A stretch of 29,442 nt of DNA from an uncultured Lachnospiraceae bacterium (GCA_900551235.1 URUU01000027.1:1-29442), one strand, 5' to 3'. Numbered from the stretch's first letter, positions 16,453-23,822 are shown. A program made the numbers and translations. Notes: a model not told the origin generated them from the sequence alone.

Positions 16453-17625
16453 TTATTTCATACGGATTTGCCGCGAGACGTTCAATGCAATGCCCATTTC
16501 TGCCATCAGAAACAGAATCGAAGTACCACCATAACTGATAAATGGAAGCGTAACACCGGTTGTTGGAATGAAATTCAGTACAACGGCGATATTCAGTACA
16601 ACCTGAAGAGCGATATGCGCGAAAATACCGGTTACAATCAGGGAACCGAGCAGATCCGGTGCATTTTGGGCAATAAACATAAGACGGTACAGCAAAAAAA
16701 CAAATAAAATGGTCAGGAGCACTGCACCGAAAAGTCCAAGCTCTTCGCAGATGATCGAGAAGATCATGTCGTTCTGGGCTTCTGGAATAGATTGGATTTT
16801 CTGCGTACTGTTTCCAAGGCCTTTGCCGAACAGACCACCGGAACCGATGGCATACAATCCCTGAAGTACTTGATAGCCGCCATTGTCGGAGTATTTTTCC
16901 GGATCAAGCCATACCAGAATACGGTTCAGACGAAAGCTGTCGCTGGTACCGATGTTTGCTACAAGAATGCGCAATCCGATGACCGCCGCAGCCAGACCGC
17001 CGCAGCCGAGAATGATAAAAGGTCTTGTCTTTGGATGTGCAACAAATATCAGAACGCAGGTCATACCCAAGATGATCAGAGCAGTACTTAAGTTATCGGT
17101 AAATTTCCAGGTCAACAGGAACGTGATAATACCAAAAGCGGCAACGATCAGAGGCGCTTTCAATCCCTTCATCTGCCGCCCCAGTTTAATGATCAGAACG
17201 GAGATAAATAAAATGATCGCAAGTTTTGCCGGTTCGGCAGACTGGAACTGAATCGGACCAATCTTGATCCAGCGTTTTGCACCATTGACTTCATGTCCGA
17301 TAAACTTTGTGATAAAAAGCAGGAAATTGGAAAATACATAAAAATAACCTGCATATCGGGAATAAAAATGATAATCAACCATGGAAGCGATGAAAATTAC
17401 CGCAAATCCTAACAGGCTGTAGATTGCCTGTCTTTTAAAATAGTACATATCGCTGCCCCATTCGACCTGAGCTTCGTATGCACTTGTGCTGTAAAGCATG
17501 ATAAGACCAAAACAGGTCAGCAGAACAACACTTGCCAGAAGATTATAATCGTAATAATCAGCGGAAAGTGTTAACAAACGTCTGCGCCGTCTGGGGTTGG
17601 TTCTTTTTGTATTTGTCTGTGCCAT
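16453..17625 (-). CDS. FtsW/SpoVE-like SEDS peptidoglycan glycosyltransferase
   Basis: 390 residues with about ten membrane helices after a basic N-terminus (RRRRR at 12-16). SEDS hallmarks are NGAKRWIKIGPIQFQSAEPAK (near 114-134), GGLFGKGLGNSTQK, PEAQNDMIFSIICEE with the extracellular loop aspartate D286 that is essential in this family, and the C-terminal NFIPTTGVTLPFISYGGTS. SEDS proteins polymerise lipid II with a cognate class B PBP, in division (FtsW), elongation (RodA) or spore cortex (SpoVE). The PTTGVTLPFISYGG wording favours FtsW/SpoVE over RodA; no PBP lies alongside to settle it. An AAAGG motif precedes ATG 17625. It heads a three-gene minus-strand group. Confidence 0.92.
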   Translation of the reverse strand: MAQTNTKRTNPRRRRRLLTLSADYYDYNLLASVVLLTCFGLIMLYSTSAYEAQVEWGSDMYYFKRQAIYSLLGFAVIFIASMVDYHFYSRYAGYFYVFSNFLLFITKFIGHEVNGAKRWIKIGPIQFQSAEPAKLAIILFISVLIIKLGRQMKGLKAPLIVAAFGIITFLLTWKFTDNLSTALIILGMTCVLIFVAHPKTRPFIILGCGGLAAAVIGLRILVANIGTSDSFRLNRILVWLDPEKYSDNGGYQVLQGLYAIGSGGLFGKGLGNSTQKIQSIPEAQNDMIFSIICEELGLFGAVLLTILFVFLLYRLMFIAQNAPDLLGSLIVTGIFAHIALQVVLNIAVVLNFIPTTGVTLPFISYGGTSILFLMAEMGIALNVSRQIRMK

Positions 17626-17781
17626 ATGAACTGCCTTTCTTCTTATTCTAAGCTAAAATATTTTGAAATTACTGTTTATAATAGCATATTTTTGAAACGA
17701 TGAAAACCCTGTATTAGGAACCATTTTTCAGATTCTTCATAAACTGATATTGAACTTATTATTTTATGGAAGGAATCACAG

Positions 17782-17973
17782 ATGCAGAACCAAAATTCTT
17801 GTTGCCAGGGTTTGAACCAGGATTCCTGTCTGCAACAATATGCTCTGGCAATGGCATATGTTCCATGGCAGAAATTTGATAAATCTTTTTCTTTATGTCA
17901 TGCGCTTCAGGTTGGAACCATTTTTCCGTGCCTGGAAAAACCATTCTGTGGAAAAGGAGGAAGATGCAGATGA
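17782..17973 (+). CDS. cotJA: Spore coat protein CotJA
   Basis: 63 residues. The core ALAMAYVPWQKFDKSFSLCH then ALQVGTIFPCLEKPF is the CotJA signature. The N- and C-termini are cysteine-rich (SCCQ, CGKGGRC), as in many clostridial coat proteins. It is assembled in the mother cell with CotJB and CotJC as an inner coat component; in B. subtilis the operon is sigma-E dependent. AAGGA lies eight bases before ATG 17782. The stop overlaps the cotJB start (ATGA). The 150 bases upstream are shared with the divergent ftsW-like gene, and I could not find an unambiguous sigma-E promoter there. Confidence 0.88.
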   Translation: MQNQNSCCQGLNQDSCLQQYALAMAYVPWQKFDKSFSLCHALQVGTIFPCLEKPFCGKGGRCR

Positions 17974-18362
17974 ATCAGTGCAGAGGAAACAATTCCTGTA
18001 TGCGAAATGCAAGCTTTAATCAGCAGAGAGGATGCTGCCCCAATATGGAAAGAAGAATGCAGACACCGCTACAGGAGCAGGCGGATTGTCAGCAGAGGAC
18101 ACAGCCAGACAGAAGAAGTCTGTTAAAAGAGATAAATGAATGTAGTTTCGCAGTAAATGATATGCTTCTTTATCTGGATACCCATCCATGTGATGAAGCA
18201 GCACTTTCCTATTTTATGGAGCATAAAAACCGCCGGGCAGCAGCACTGAAAGAATATGCAAAATATTATGGACCGCTGACGATCGACACGGCAGATGATG
18301 AGGCAAGTGAAAGTTTCTTGTGGGTAGAAACACCTTGGCCATGGGAAGGAGGAGGCTGCTGA
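17970..18362 (+). CDS. cotJB: Spore coat protein CotJB
   Basis: 130 residues. The N-terminal third is rich in Gln, Cys and Arg and poorly conserved. The C-terminal part INECSFAVNDMLLYLDTHP, YAKYYGPLT and WVETPWPWEGG is diagnostic for CotJB. GGAGG (17956-17960) is nine bases before ATG 17970, which overlaps the cotJA stop. ATG 17964 is in frame but only three bases from the ribosome binding site, and longer starts run through cotJA. It works in the same coat complex as CotJA and CotJC. The next gene begins two bases after the stop and is broken by the prophage, so this strain should make CotJA and CotJB but not CotJC unless the element excises. Confidence 0.9.
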   Translation: MNQCRGNNSCMRNASFNQQRGCCPNMERRMQTPLQEQADCQQRTQPDRRSLLKEINECSFAVNDMLLYLDTHPCDEAALSYFMEHKNRRAAALKEYAKYYGPLTIDTADDEASESFLWVETPWPWEGGGC

Positions 18363-18363
18363 T

Positions 18364-18627
18364 ATGTGGAATTATGAAAAAAGACTGCAGTATCCGGTCA
18401 ACATCAAAAATCCAGATGGAAGAATTGCACAGATTATTATGAGTCAGTACGGAGGACCGGATGGGGAAATTGGGGCATCGTTACGTTATCTGTCACAACG
18501 TTTTACAATGCCGAATCGAAAAATCATGGGTGTTTTAAATGATATCGGAACAGAAGAGTCTGCACCGCCATGCTGTCATAGGTTACGAACCCAGGTTATT
18601 CCGGGGTTCTTGGGTATACGTGAATGA
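18364..18627 (+). pseudogene. cotJC: Spore coat manganese-catalase-like CotJC, interrupted by prophage
   Basis: The first 65 codons, MWNYEKRLQYPVNIK onward to LNDIGTEE, are standard CotJC, a ferritin-like protein related to manganese catalase and normally about 190 residues. After GAAGAG (18553-18558) the family should read LAHLEM, which holds metal ligands, but the frame instead runs into 22 unrelated residues and stops at 18627. A large serine recombinase gene begins 38 bases later on the other strand. The break is therefore an integration junction, not decay. The 3' two-thirds should lie beyond the right end of the prophage, outside this window. Precise excision would restore the frame. 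Confidence 0.9.
18535..18610. other. Prophage left attachment junction (attL) inside cotJC
   Basis: Recognisable cotJC ends at about 18558 and foreign sequence follows. On the phage side an inverted repeat GAACCC...GGGTTC (18587-18609) could be part of the recombinase recognition arm. Large serine integrases use a two-base crossover inside roughly 40-50 bases of attB, so the crossover probably lies within 18545-18558; the exact pair needs the right junction. Confidence 0.7.
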
Positions 18628-20161
18628 ATACTTTCGCATATTTTTTAGTAAAAGGGACGTTCTTTTCTTCTTTCAGGTAATCAATGTGATCAATCAGTTC
18701 TTTCATTATCCGGTTTTTCTCCGGTGTATCGAGTGTATCATAGATATCCAGAAGATGTTCACATTTAGGGATGAAATCTGCCTGGATTTTCAGACTGTTT
18801 TGCTCTGCTGATATTTTCTTTTTCAGATTCTGGATAGAAGAGTCAGCAGCAGTAATCTGCTCTTTCAGTGTGTTGGAACGTTCCAGGAAGACATCTGTTG
18901 TGTAAATTCCCTGTTCCAGAAGATCATACAGAGAGTTTTGCTGCTTCTGCAATGTCTCCAGTGAGGTTTCCTGATTCTTTAGGGTATCTTTTAAAATGTC
19001 AAGCGTATCGGAAGGTATGACAGATGTTGTAGGCTCGATACGTTCGTTTTTTACGATATCTGCGATCGCTTCCAGAACCATTGTTTCAACATCTTCCAGC
19101 GGACTGCTCACATTATCGCAGTGTGTATACGGACAGATCAGAGTAGAACGCTGACCGGTTTTGTTGTACGGACGGCGAACCATCCTGCGACCACATTTTG
19201 AACAGATCACCAGCCCACCGAGAGGATTTTTGATTGTTTTATCCAGACCGACAGGACGGCTCTGGTTTTTCGAAAGCTTTTTCTGGCAGATCTTGAATGT
19301 TTCCGGATCAATGATTGCAGGGTGAAGTCCGTCACATATCTCATATTCTTTCGATGTAGGTCTGCTGTAAGTAATCTTTCCATCACAGACTTTTTTCGTG
19401 GCAGCTCTGCGGTTCCAACGAAGTTTCCCTATGTATACCGGATTATATAACATATCCCGGATGGTAGGTGAGATCCATTTGCCGCCGGACTGGGTAGGTA
19501 TCTGCAGATCGTTGAGTTTTCGAACAATCTTAGCAGTTCCCATTTCTTCACCATCCAGACCGTAAGCATAGAGGTCATATACATATTTTACGATTTTTGC
19601 CTGTTCCGGAAGGGGAGAGAGTGTGAACCCCTTATCGTTTGGGATTTTTACACGCTCATATCCATAAGGCGGCCGGTTGCCGACATACTTGCCCTCACGG
19701 ACGGATGCCAGCCTGCCACGCTGCAGTCGGCGTTTGATGGTATTGTACTCACGTCTTGACATAAACAGTCCGAATTCAAAATATTCTTCATCAAATTCAT
19801 TGTTTGGGTCATACACCTTAACCGGTGTGATGATCTTCGTATCAGATAACTTAAATGCCTGGGAAACAATGCCCTGGTCAATGGTATCACCGCGGGCAAG
19901 ACGTTCCACTTCAACAACCAGCACACCGTCCCAGACGCCTTGTTCAATCTCAGTCAGGAGCTTTTGCATGACCGGTCGTGCAGAAATCGTTTCACCGGAA
20001 ACAATCTCCTTATAGACGGCAGAAACAGTGATCTGCATTCGCTTCGCAGTTTCGAACAGCAGCTTTTCATGTCTTGCCAGCGTTTCCATTTCGCCTCTGG
20101 CTTCGTTTTCCCGATCGGCACGGGACTTTCTCAGGTACATAGCATAATTACCGTTTTTCAT
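18596..20161 (-). CDS. Large serine recombinase (phage integrase)
   Basis: 521 residues. The N-terminal catalytic domain has YLRKSRAD with nucleophile S13, and VEVERLARGD with R87 and R90. The recombinase domain follows (about 160-290, GNRPPYGYERV...), then a zinc ribbon with C320, C323, C343 and C348, and a coiled-coil segment (about 375-450) typical of integrases that use it for directionality. It would join attP and attB for integration, and excise with a recombination directionality factor. AAGGTGAT sits just before ATG 20161. The stop lies 38 bases from the cotJC break, the usual position next to attL. Its similarity in type to SpoIVCA and SprA, which excise elements from sporulation genes, is relevant given the target. 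Which sigma factor drives it is not clear from the upstream bases. Confidence 0.95.
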   Translation of the reverse strand: MKNGNYAMYLRKSRADRENEARGEMETLARHEKLLFETAKRMQITVSAVYKEIVSGETISARPVMQKLLTEIEQGVWDGVLVVEVERLARGDTIDQGIVSQAFKLSDTKIITPVKVYDPNNEFDEEYFEFGLFMSRREYNTIKRRLQRGRLASVREGKYVGNRPPYGYERVKIPNDKGFTLSPLPEQAKIVKYVYDLYAYGLDGEEMGTAKIVRKLNDLQIPTQSGGKWISPTIRDMLYNPVYIGKLRWNRRAATKKVCDGKITYSRPTSKEYEICDGLHPAIIDPETFKICQKKLSKNQSRPVGLDKTIKNPLGGLVICSKCGRRMVRRPYNKTGQRSTLICPYTHCDNVSSPLEDVETMVLEAIADIVKNERIEPTTSVIPSDTLDILKDTLKNQETSLETLQKQQNSLYDLLEQGIYTTDVFLERSNTLKEQITAADSSIQNLKKKISAEQNSLKIQADFIPKCEHLLDIYDTLDTPEKNRIMKELIDHIDYLKEEKNVPFTKKYAKVFIHVYPRTPE

Positions 20162-20229
20162 GAAATCACCTTCTTGATATTATGTAAAAAGAGTATAAAA
20201 AATACACCCTATGAAATCAGAAGGATATG

Positions 20230-20238
20230 TGGTATAAT
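20230..20238 (+). promoter_or_regulatory. Extended -10 promoter
   Basis: TG-G-TATAAT (TGnTATAAT) is a perfect extended -10 element pointing right, away from the recombinase gene. The -35 region is weak, which is acceptable for this promoter class. The predicted start site is near 20245. Confidence 0.6.
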
Positions 20239-20244
20239 GCTCTT

Positions 20245-20337
20245 GCTTATGGAGATTATGCCACACAATCCTTCGGGGTTCGTAGGTTACAATCTTTGCA
20301 ACTCCGCTTCGGTGCTGGTAACATCGGGGCGGTTTTT
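20245..20337 (+). ncRNA. Candidate ~93-nt small RNA divergent from the integrase
   Basis: An extended -10 promoter is followed by a short structured stretch and an intrinsic terminator, with no coding frame. Hairpin 1 is AATCC-TTCG-GGGTT (20267-20280), a UUCG tetraloop closed by C-G. The terminator hairpin pairs CCGCTTCGGT (20304-20313) with ATCGGGGCGG (20323-20332) through ten pairs including three G-U, then T5. An alternative long-range pairing is GTTAC (20286-20290) with GTAAC (20318-20322). It starts about 85 bases from the recombinase start and runs toward the 3' end of the YgiT gene. Function unknown. Confidence 0.5.
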
Positions 20338-20359
20338 GTTATTTAATTAAATTTCAAAA

Positions 20360-20587
20360 TTACGCAGCCTGCGTATAGTCAACGACTGCGATTTCAGTCA
20401 GCACCCCTTTGAGTTTCTGGACGATTTCTTCAATTCTCTCAAGTGTTGTTCCATCCAAATATTCTTCACCGCATTGTGTACATCTTTCACAAGGAACATT
20501 TTTAATGATAATGTAGCATCCACAGTGATCGGTCATATAAGTGGTTGTTGAAGGTTCAACATTTCCTTTACAATAAAAGCAAGTCAT
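20360..20587 (-). CDS. YgiT-type zinc-finger protein, putative antitoxin
   Basis: 75 residues. MTCFYCKG and CERCTQCGEEYL supply two CxxC pairs, and the C-terminal helix GTTLERIEEIVQKLKG fits the YgiT/MqsA-type zinc-finger family, without the helix-turn-helix domain of full MqsA. Its ATG overlaps the stop of the upstream DUF4258 gene (ATGA), with GGAG just upstream, so the two are translationally coupled. A longer frame from 20626 exists but lies inside the partner gene. DUF4258-YgiT pairs are common and are thought to be toxin-antitoxin modules related to MqsRA; the toxin-first order is the same here. Activity is inferred from the family and context only. Confidence 0.8.
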   Translation of the reverse strand: MTCFYCKGNVEPSTTTYMTDHCGCYIIIKNVPCERCTQCGEEYLDGTTLERIEEIVQKLKGVLTEIAVVDYTQAA

Positions 20588-21252
20588 GACTTCGTCTCCT
20601 TTCTTGTCTTGAAATCCGGGAACCATTTATCCAGATTTGGAAAATAAGCAGTTATAAGGAACAGTTTAGGTTCATGATATCCAACAACTACATGCAAAAC
20701 TCTGTTTTCAATACTCAATCCAAAAATCAGACAACTTGGATATGGATAATCATCTGGATATTGTTCAATGCTCTCCCCGTTTTTGATACAGGCTATAATA
20801 TCTTTTAAAAAGATACCTCGTTGTTCTAAGCGTTTCGCTGCATGCATAGTGATGCGTATGTTTTCTGGTACACATATTTTACGCAGCTCCAAAATATCTA
20901 ATTCTATTTTTCTCAACTCCTTTAATTTTATAATTGTTTCATCCAGATCAAGTTTTTTCATCAGTTCATCATGAGTGATATAAGGCTGATACTCCGGATC
21001 ACCATTCTGATATGCTCTTATGGCTTCCAGTTCTTCTGGATCAGGAGTTACTTCTTCGCACAGAGCATCAAATCCACCTTCGCAAGATAATTCCATAATA
21101 ATGTGGGAGACGGATGAGACAAAATCTTTAAAATAATCCATTTTTGAATCACTGTAGCCTTTGATATCTTCCCATTTGCCTTCCGGAAGCCAGCAGGTAG
21201 CGTTATGAAAGCCACCAGTATCATCATTCAATGTCATAAATGGATACATCAT
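20584..21252 (-). CDS. Fusion of a small phage-type domain to a DUF4258 RelE/MqsR-like domain
   Basis: 222 residues. The C-terminal part (about 120-222) reads as DUF4258: ENIRITMHAAKRLEQRGI, a helix KDIIACIKNGESIEQYPDD, and strands ending HVVVGYHEPKLFLITAYFP. DUF4258 is a RelE-like fold that includes putative RNase toxins. The N-terminal about 100 residues start MMYPFMTLNDDT and go on to GFHNATCWLPEGKWEDIKGY; they recall a separate family of small element-borne proteins, apparently with an internal stretch missing after DDT. A hinge AIRAYQNGDPEYQPYITHDE, resembling the end of a RelB/Phd-type antitoxin, joins the two. AAGGGAG precedes the ATG. It overlaps the YgiT gene by four bases. Confidence 0.7.
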   Translation of the reverse strand: MMYPFMTLNDDTGGFHNATCWLPEGKWEDIKGYSDSKMDYFKDFVSSVSHIIMELSCEGGFDALCEEVTPDPEELEAIRAYQNGDPEYQPYITHDELMKKLDLDETIIKLKELRKIELDILELRKICVPENIRITMHAAKRLEQRGIFLKDIIACIKNGESIEQYPDDYPYPSCLIFGLSIENRVLHVVVGYHEPKLFLITAYFPNLDKWFPDFKTRKETKS

Positions 21253-21303
21253 AATAAACAGCTCCCTTCTTGATATCTTATTATATATGGTTGCCTCTGA
21301 GGT

Positions 21304-22812
21304 TTACTGATTAATCTTTCGCAGATCGTGACGAGGACCTTTCCGTAAATCAAGGATATATGGATCTGGCATTTCGTAATTTCCCCAACGTGTGTGTAAT
21401 ACTTTCTTTGGATTGATAGGTGATTTTGCTGGGGAGGTTTTCTGCTTCACGGATGAAGAACTGCTTGGTGTAAAGAAATCAATCGTTCTATCAGGTTGTT
21501 CTTGAGGTTGTTCAGCACGGAGTTTCAAACTGATACGATATTGTTCAGCATCAGGAACATCAGTAAATTCTACTGTTTTATCAAAATTCTTTCTGACTAC
21601 ATCCTTTATTTCATCAAGAGTGACATGGAAAAATTCTCTACGATGATTTACCATATTGAGTTTTCTGTCTTCAAATGCTCTGTGAAGAGCTGCTTCAAGT
21701 GCAGGTGCGTTATCGGAGAATATCATGGCATGGACATCAAAATTGAATGGCACAGAGGCACTTCCAAGTTCATCAATTCGATCTTGAGGATCAAGTCTGC
21801 GAGTCATACCTATTTTATAAATGTCTTTTCCAAAAGCACCAATATTAGATATGACATATACATATCCGGCTTTTTGGTTTGCTTCTCTATAGTCAATATC
21901 CTTGATGGATTTTTCAATTTCTCCTAATTGCTGTTCAATTTCTGCTTTTTTGGCTATTAAGTTTGCATCATTAGGATTTGTCTGTAACTGTACAGAAATT
22001 TTATGGTATGCGGTCAAATAATGAGTCTGTTCTTTTTCTATTTTTTTACGCTGGGCTTCGATTTCTTTCTGCAGTCTGGCAGCTTCGCGAAGTTCCTCTC
22101 TTGCAGCACGTTGAGCTTCCTTTTCTTCCTGTTTTTTCTGCTGATATTCGAAAGCCAATCGCAGCTCTTTTATTTTTGCATCCAGATATTCACGGCAGAT
22201 AGATATATTCATAACAGTTCCTAATTTGGAAATTGTCTCAGCAGATTTTTGTATCTTATTTAACGATGCATCAAAATTTGTATATTTAACTTTAGAAACC
22301 AGTTCATCACATTCACCGTTAAAAGCACGCAAGAGAAGCTTTTGGGTATCAGAGACCATCTTTTTACCTTTTGCAGCACTGCCATTTACTTGCCAATTTG
22401 TTACACCACTTACTGCACGTCCTTGCTTGATAAGTTCTTTTTGCTTCGAACGAATTTTAACAAGTTCTTCTTTATAATCAAGAGAAGAAGCAAAGTCAAA
22501 TTTCGGAGTGTATAGTCCGAATTCCTGAACAAGAATTTCATCATCCATCCATACAATTTGTGATTTTTTGGATTCGATCGTCTTATCTAATTTTGATATG
22601 GTGTTATTTAACTGTTCAATATTTTTATACAGTTGAGAAACTGCCTGCTGCTGATTCTGTTCCTGCATCTTTAAGTCATCAATTTTTTCTTGCAAAAGCA
22701 TCGCATTTTGCATTTCAGGAGTTAACAGTTCTTGCATTTGATTTAATTGTTTTGTAAGTTTTTCAACTTCTTCTTTATATTGTTTGCCCTTAAAGGCATC
22801 CATGATTCCCAT
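21304..22812 (-). CDS. DUF4041 / T5orf172 GIY-YIG-like nuclease protein
   Basis: 502 residues. An N-terminal coiled coil (15-85) precedes the DUF4041 region (about 88-215, WMDDEILVQEFGLYTPKFDF). A second long coiled coil follows (220-310), then a GIY-YIG-fold domain of the T5orf172/MUG113 type: GYVYVISN (316-323), YKIGMTRR (332-339), RIDELG, and E373 with H377 and F380. A low-complexity C-terminal tail ends the protein. Such proteins are common in phages and mobile elements. The nuclease fold suggests DNA cleavage, but whether it serves defence, exclusion or recombination is not established. AGGAG lies nine bases before ATG 22812. It sits in the minus-strand lysogeny group, 29 bases after the ImmA-like gene, so it is probably expressed in the lysogen. 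Confidence 0.85.
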   Translation of the reverse strand: MGIMDAFKGKQYKEEVEKLTKQLNQMQELLTPEMQNAMLLQEKIDDLKMQEQNQQQAVSQLYKNIEQLNNTISKLDKTIESKKSQIVWMDDEILVQEFGLYTPKFDFASSLDYKEELVKIRSKQKELIKQGRAVSGVTNWQVNGSAAKGKKMVSDTQKLLLRAFNGECDELVSKVKYTNFDASLNKIQKSAETISKLGTVMNISICREYLDAKIKELRLAFEYQQKKQEEKEAQRAAREELREAARLQKEIEAQRKKIEKEQTHYLTAYHKISVQLQTNPNDANLIAKKAEIEQQLGEIEKSIKDIDYREANQKAGYVYVISNIGAFGKDIYKIGMTRRLDPQDRIDELGSASVPFNFDVHAMIFSDNAPALEAALHRAFEDRKLNMVNHRREFFHVTLDEIKDVVRKNFDKTVEFTDVPDAEQYRISLKLRAEQPQEQPDRTIDFFTPSSSSSVKQKTSPAKSPINPKKVLHTRWGNYEMPDPYILDLRKGPRHDLRKINQ

Positions 22813-22841
22813 AACTCAGTTCTCCTCGTATGTATGATATT

Positions 22842-23213
22842 TCAAAGACTTGTACCTATGATTTCGCTTTTCTCCATCACCGCCAGTGACGGCTCAAAGA
22901 ATACAACATAATTATCTACTTCGGCACACACGCCATACTTGGAGCGGTAGCGATCAATCGCATCCTGAAAAAATTCTTCGGTAACTCCAAGATACTCAGC
23001 GGCTTCGTGCTTTGAGTGGCAGCCGTGTTTATATGCATCGACCAGACCAATCAGACCGATCTGCTTGTTATATGCCCAGAGGCGGGCTTTTAATTCCTGC
23101 TTGCGGTTTTCTGTATCGCTCTGATCCAGGAGATCGCCCACGGTTGTATGGTAATGCCCAAGCTCCTCTGCAAGGACACAGGCTTCTTCCTGTAAACGCT
23201 CGTATGTATTCAT
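22842..23213 (-). CDS. ImmA/IrrE-like protein, apparently internally shortened
   Basis: 123 residues. MNTYERLQEEA is the usual N-terminus of phage-associated ImmA/IrrE proteins in this group, and CVLAEELGHYHTTVGDLLDQ with the following RKQELKARLWAYNKQIGLIG and YGVCAEVDNYVVFFEPSLAV is the usual C-terminal region. Family members, as I recall them, carry about 40 residues between EEA and CVLAEE (the strand block before the active-site helix), which are absent here without loss of frame. The putative zinc motif is EELGHYH rather than strict HExxH. ImmA-type proteases cleave phage-like repressors to trigger induction. This shortened form may be inactive. GGAGGT seven bases before ATG 23213 defines the start; the GTG at 23228 is upstream of the ribosome binding site. 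Confidence 0.72.
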   Translation of the reverse strand: MNTYERLQEEACVLAEELGHYHTTVGDLLDQSDTENRKQELKARLWAYNKQIGLIGLVDAYKHGCHSKHEAAEYLGVTEEFFQDAIDRYRSKYGVCAEVDNYVVFFEPSLAVMEKSEIIGTSL

Positions 23214-23266
23214 GTAAACACCTCCCACTCGAGTATATCAGATAAGATATCCAATAAAACAGCCAC

Positions 23267-23297
23267 AAAAAAAGTGAGCAACCGAAGTTACTCACTT
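23267..23297 (-). terminator. Terminator with C(UUCG)G tetraloop
   Basis: On the minus strand AAGTGAGTAAC pairs with GTTGCTCACTT (11 pairs, one G-U) around the loop TTCG closed by C-G, then a T-run (23273-23267). It separates the PBECR-like gene and structured RNA from the ImmA-like gene. Confidence 0.92.
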
Positions 23298-23402
23298 GAT
23301 ATGTCGAATGAAATAGGTGGGGTGACATTCCCACATCTCCAACTAGGGTGACGGCTGCCCGTTCCGTCCTCTGCTTTCATTCAATATATTCTATGTTTTT
23401 GT
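23267..23402 (-). ncRNA. Structured ~135-nt RNA with own promoter and terminator
   Basis: Read on the minus strand. A consensus promoter (23436-23409) predicts a start near 23402. P1 is an 8-bp helix between 23375-23382 and 23306-23313 (GAATGAAA/TTTCATTC). Inside it lie two hairpins: P2 GACGG/CCGTC (23364-23368 with 23350-23354) and P3 GTGGG/CCCAC (23330-23334 with 23317-23321), giving a three-way junction. A strong terminator with a UUCG tetraloop follows at 23297-23267. The stretch contains no coding frame. It may be a free small RNA or an attenuator leader for the ImmA-like gene, whose ribosome binding site is about 45 bases further on. I do not recognise the family. Confidence 0.7.
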
Positions 23403-23408
23403 AACTTC

Positions 23409-23436
23409 ATTATACAATGTTTTGTTTATTTGTCAA
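23409..23436 (-). promoter_or_regulatory. Consensus sigma-A promoter of the structured RNA
   Basis: On the minus strand: TTGACA (23436-23431), 16-base spacer, TATAAT (23414-23409). Both hexamers are perfect. The -35 falls inside the last codons of the PBECR-like gene, so the promoter belongs to what follows, not to that gene. Confidence 0.88.
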
Positions 23437-23794
23437 GTTTTTTCAAAGTACCCTTGGCAATGAAATTCTTGACTCTTTTCGGATTTAATACATACATAGA
23501 ACGAGCATAATAGATACTATGAGTAGAAACTCTAACAGCAACTTTTACATATTCTCCATCTATGCAGTATTCTTTTGTAAACTCTATAGAATCATCCTTG
23601 ACATTTTTTCCAACATAATCGGGATTGGAGATAATATTTTTTAATTCATCACCATATTTTTCAAAGTCATTTGGATGAGAAATTTTCATGTGTTCGATAT
23701 TAGAATCTGCTATATAAATAGGTGTTCCGGCAGGGATATCCAATTCAAGTACTTCTATTATTTGTGCTGAAAAAGCACCTATTTTCTTTCTCAT
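23426..23794 (-). CDS. PBECR-like phage nuclease/toxin-family protein
   Basis: 122 residues. IYIADSNIEHMKISHPNDFE, then IISNPDYVGKN and VAVRVS with YYARSMYVLN, resemble the phage Barnase-EndoU-ColicinE5/D-RelE-like (PBECR) nuclease families. Candidate catalytic residues are H35, H40, R88 and the tyrosine-arginine block YYAR. Such domains are usually parts of polyvalent phage proteins or stand-alone toxins acting on RNA. The start is likely ATG 23794, with AGAGGTG about eleven bases upstream; a GTG at 23809 is in frame but overlaps the ribosome binding site. It follows the repressor gene by 28 bases on the same strand, so repressor and nuclease form a small operon that could act as a toxin-antitoxin pair. 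The fold is assigned from pattern memory and activity is untested. Confidence 0.62.
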   Translation of the reverse strand: MRKKIGAFSAQIIEVLELDIPAGTPIYIADSNIEHMKISHPNDFEKYGDELKNIISNPDYVGKNVKDDSIEFTKEYCIDGEYVKVAVRVSTHSIYYARSMYVLNPKRVKNFIAKGTLKKLDK

Positions 23795-23822
23795 ATTTTT
23801 GTGAAACACCTCTTTTTGATAA

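Noticed and set aside
17640..17781. Sigma-E promoter for cotJA
   Set aside because: A GCATATT stretch near 17682 resembles a -35, but no acceptable -10 follows at the right distance.
18535..18610. tRNA gene as phage integration site
   Set aside because: No tRNA-like cloverleaf at the junction; the site is clearly coding sequence of cotJC.
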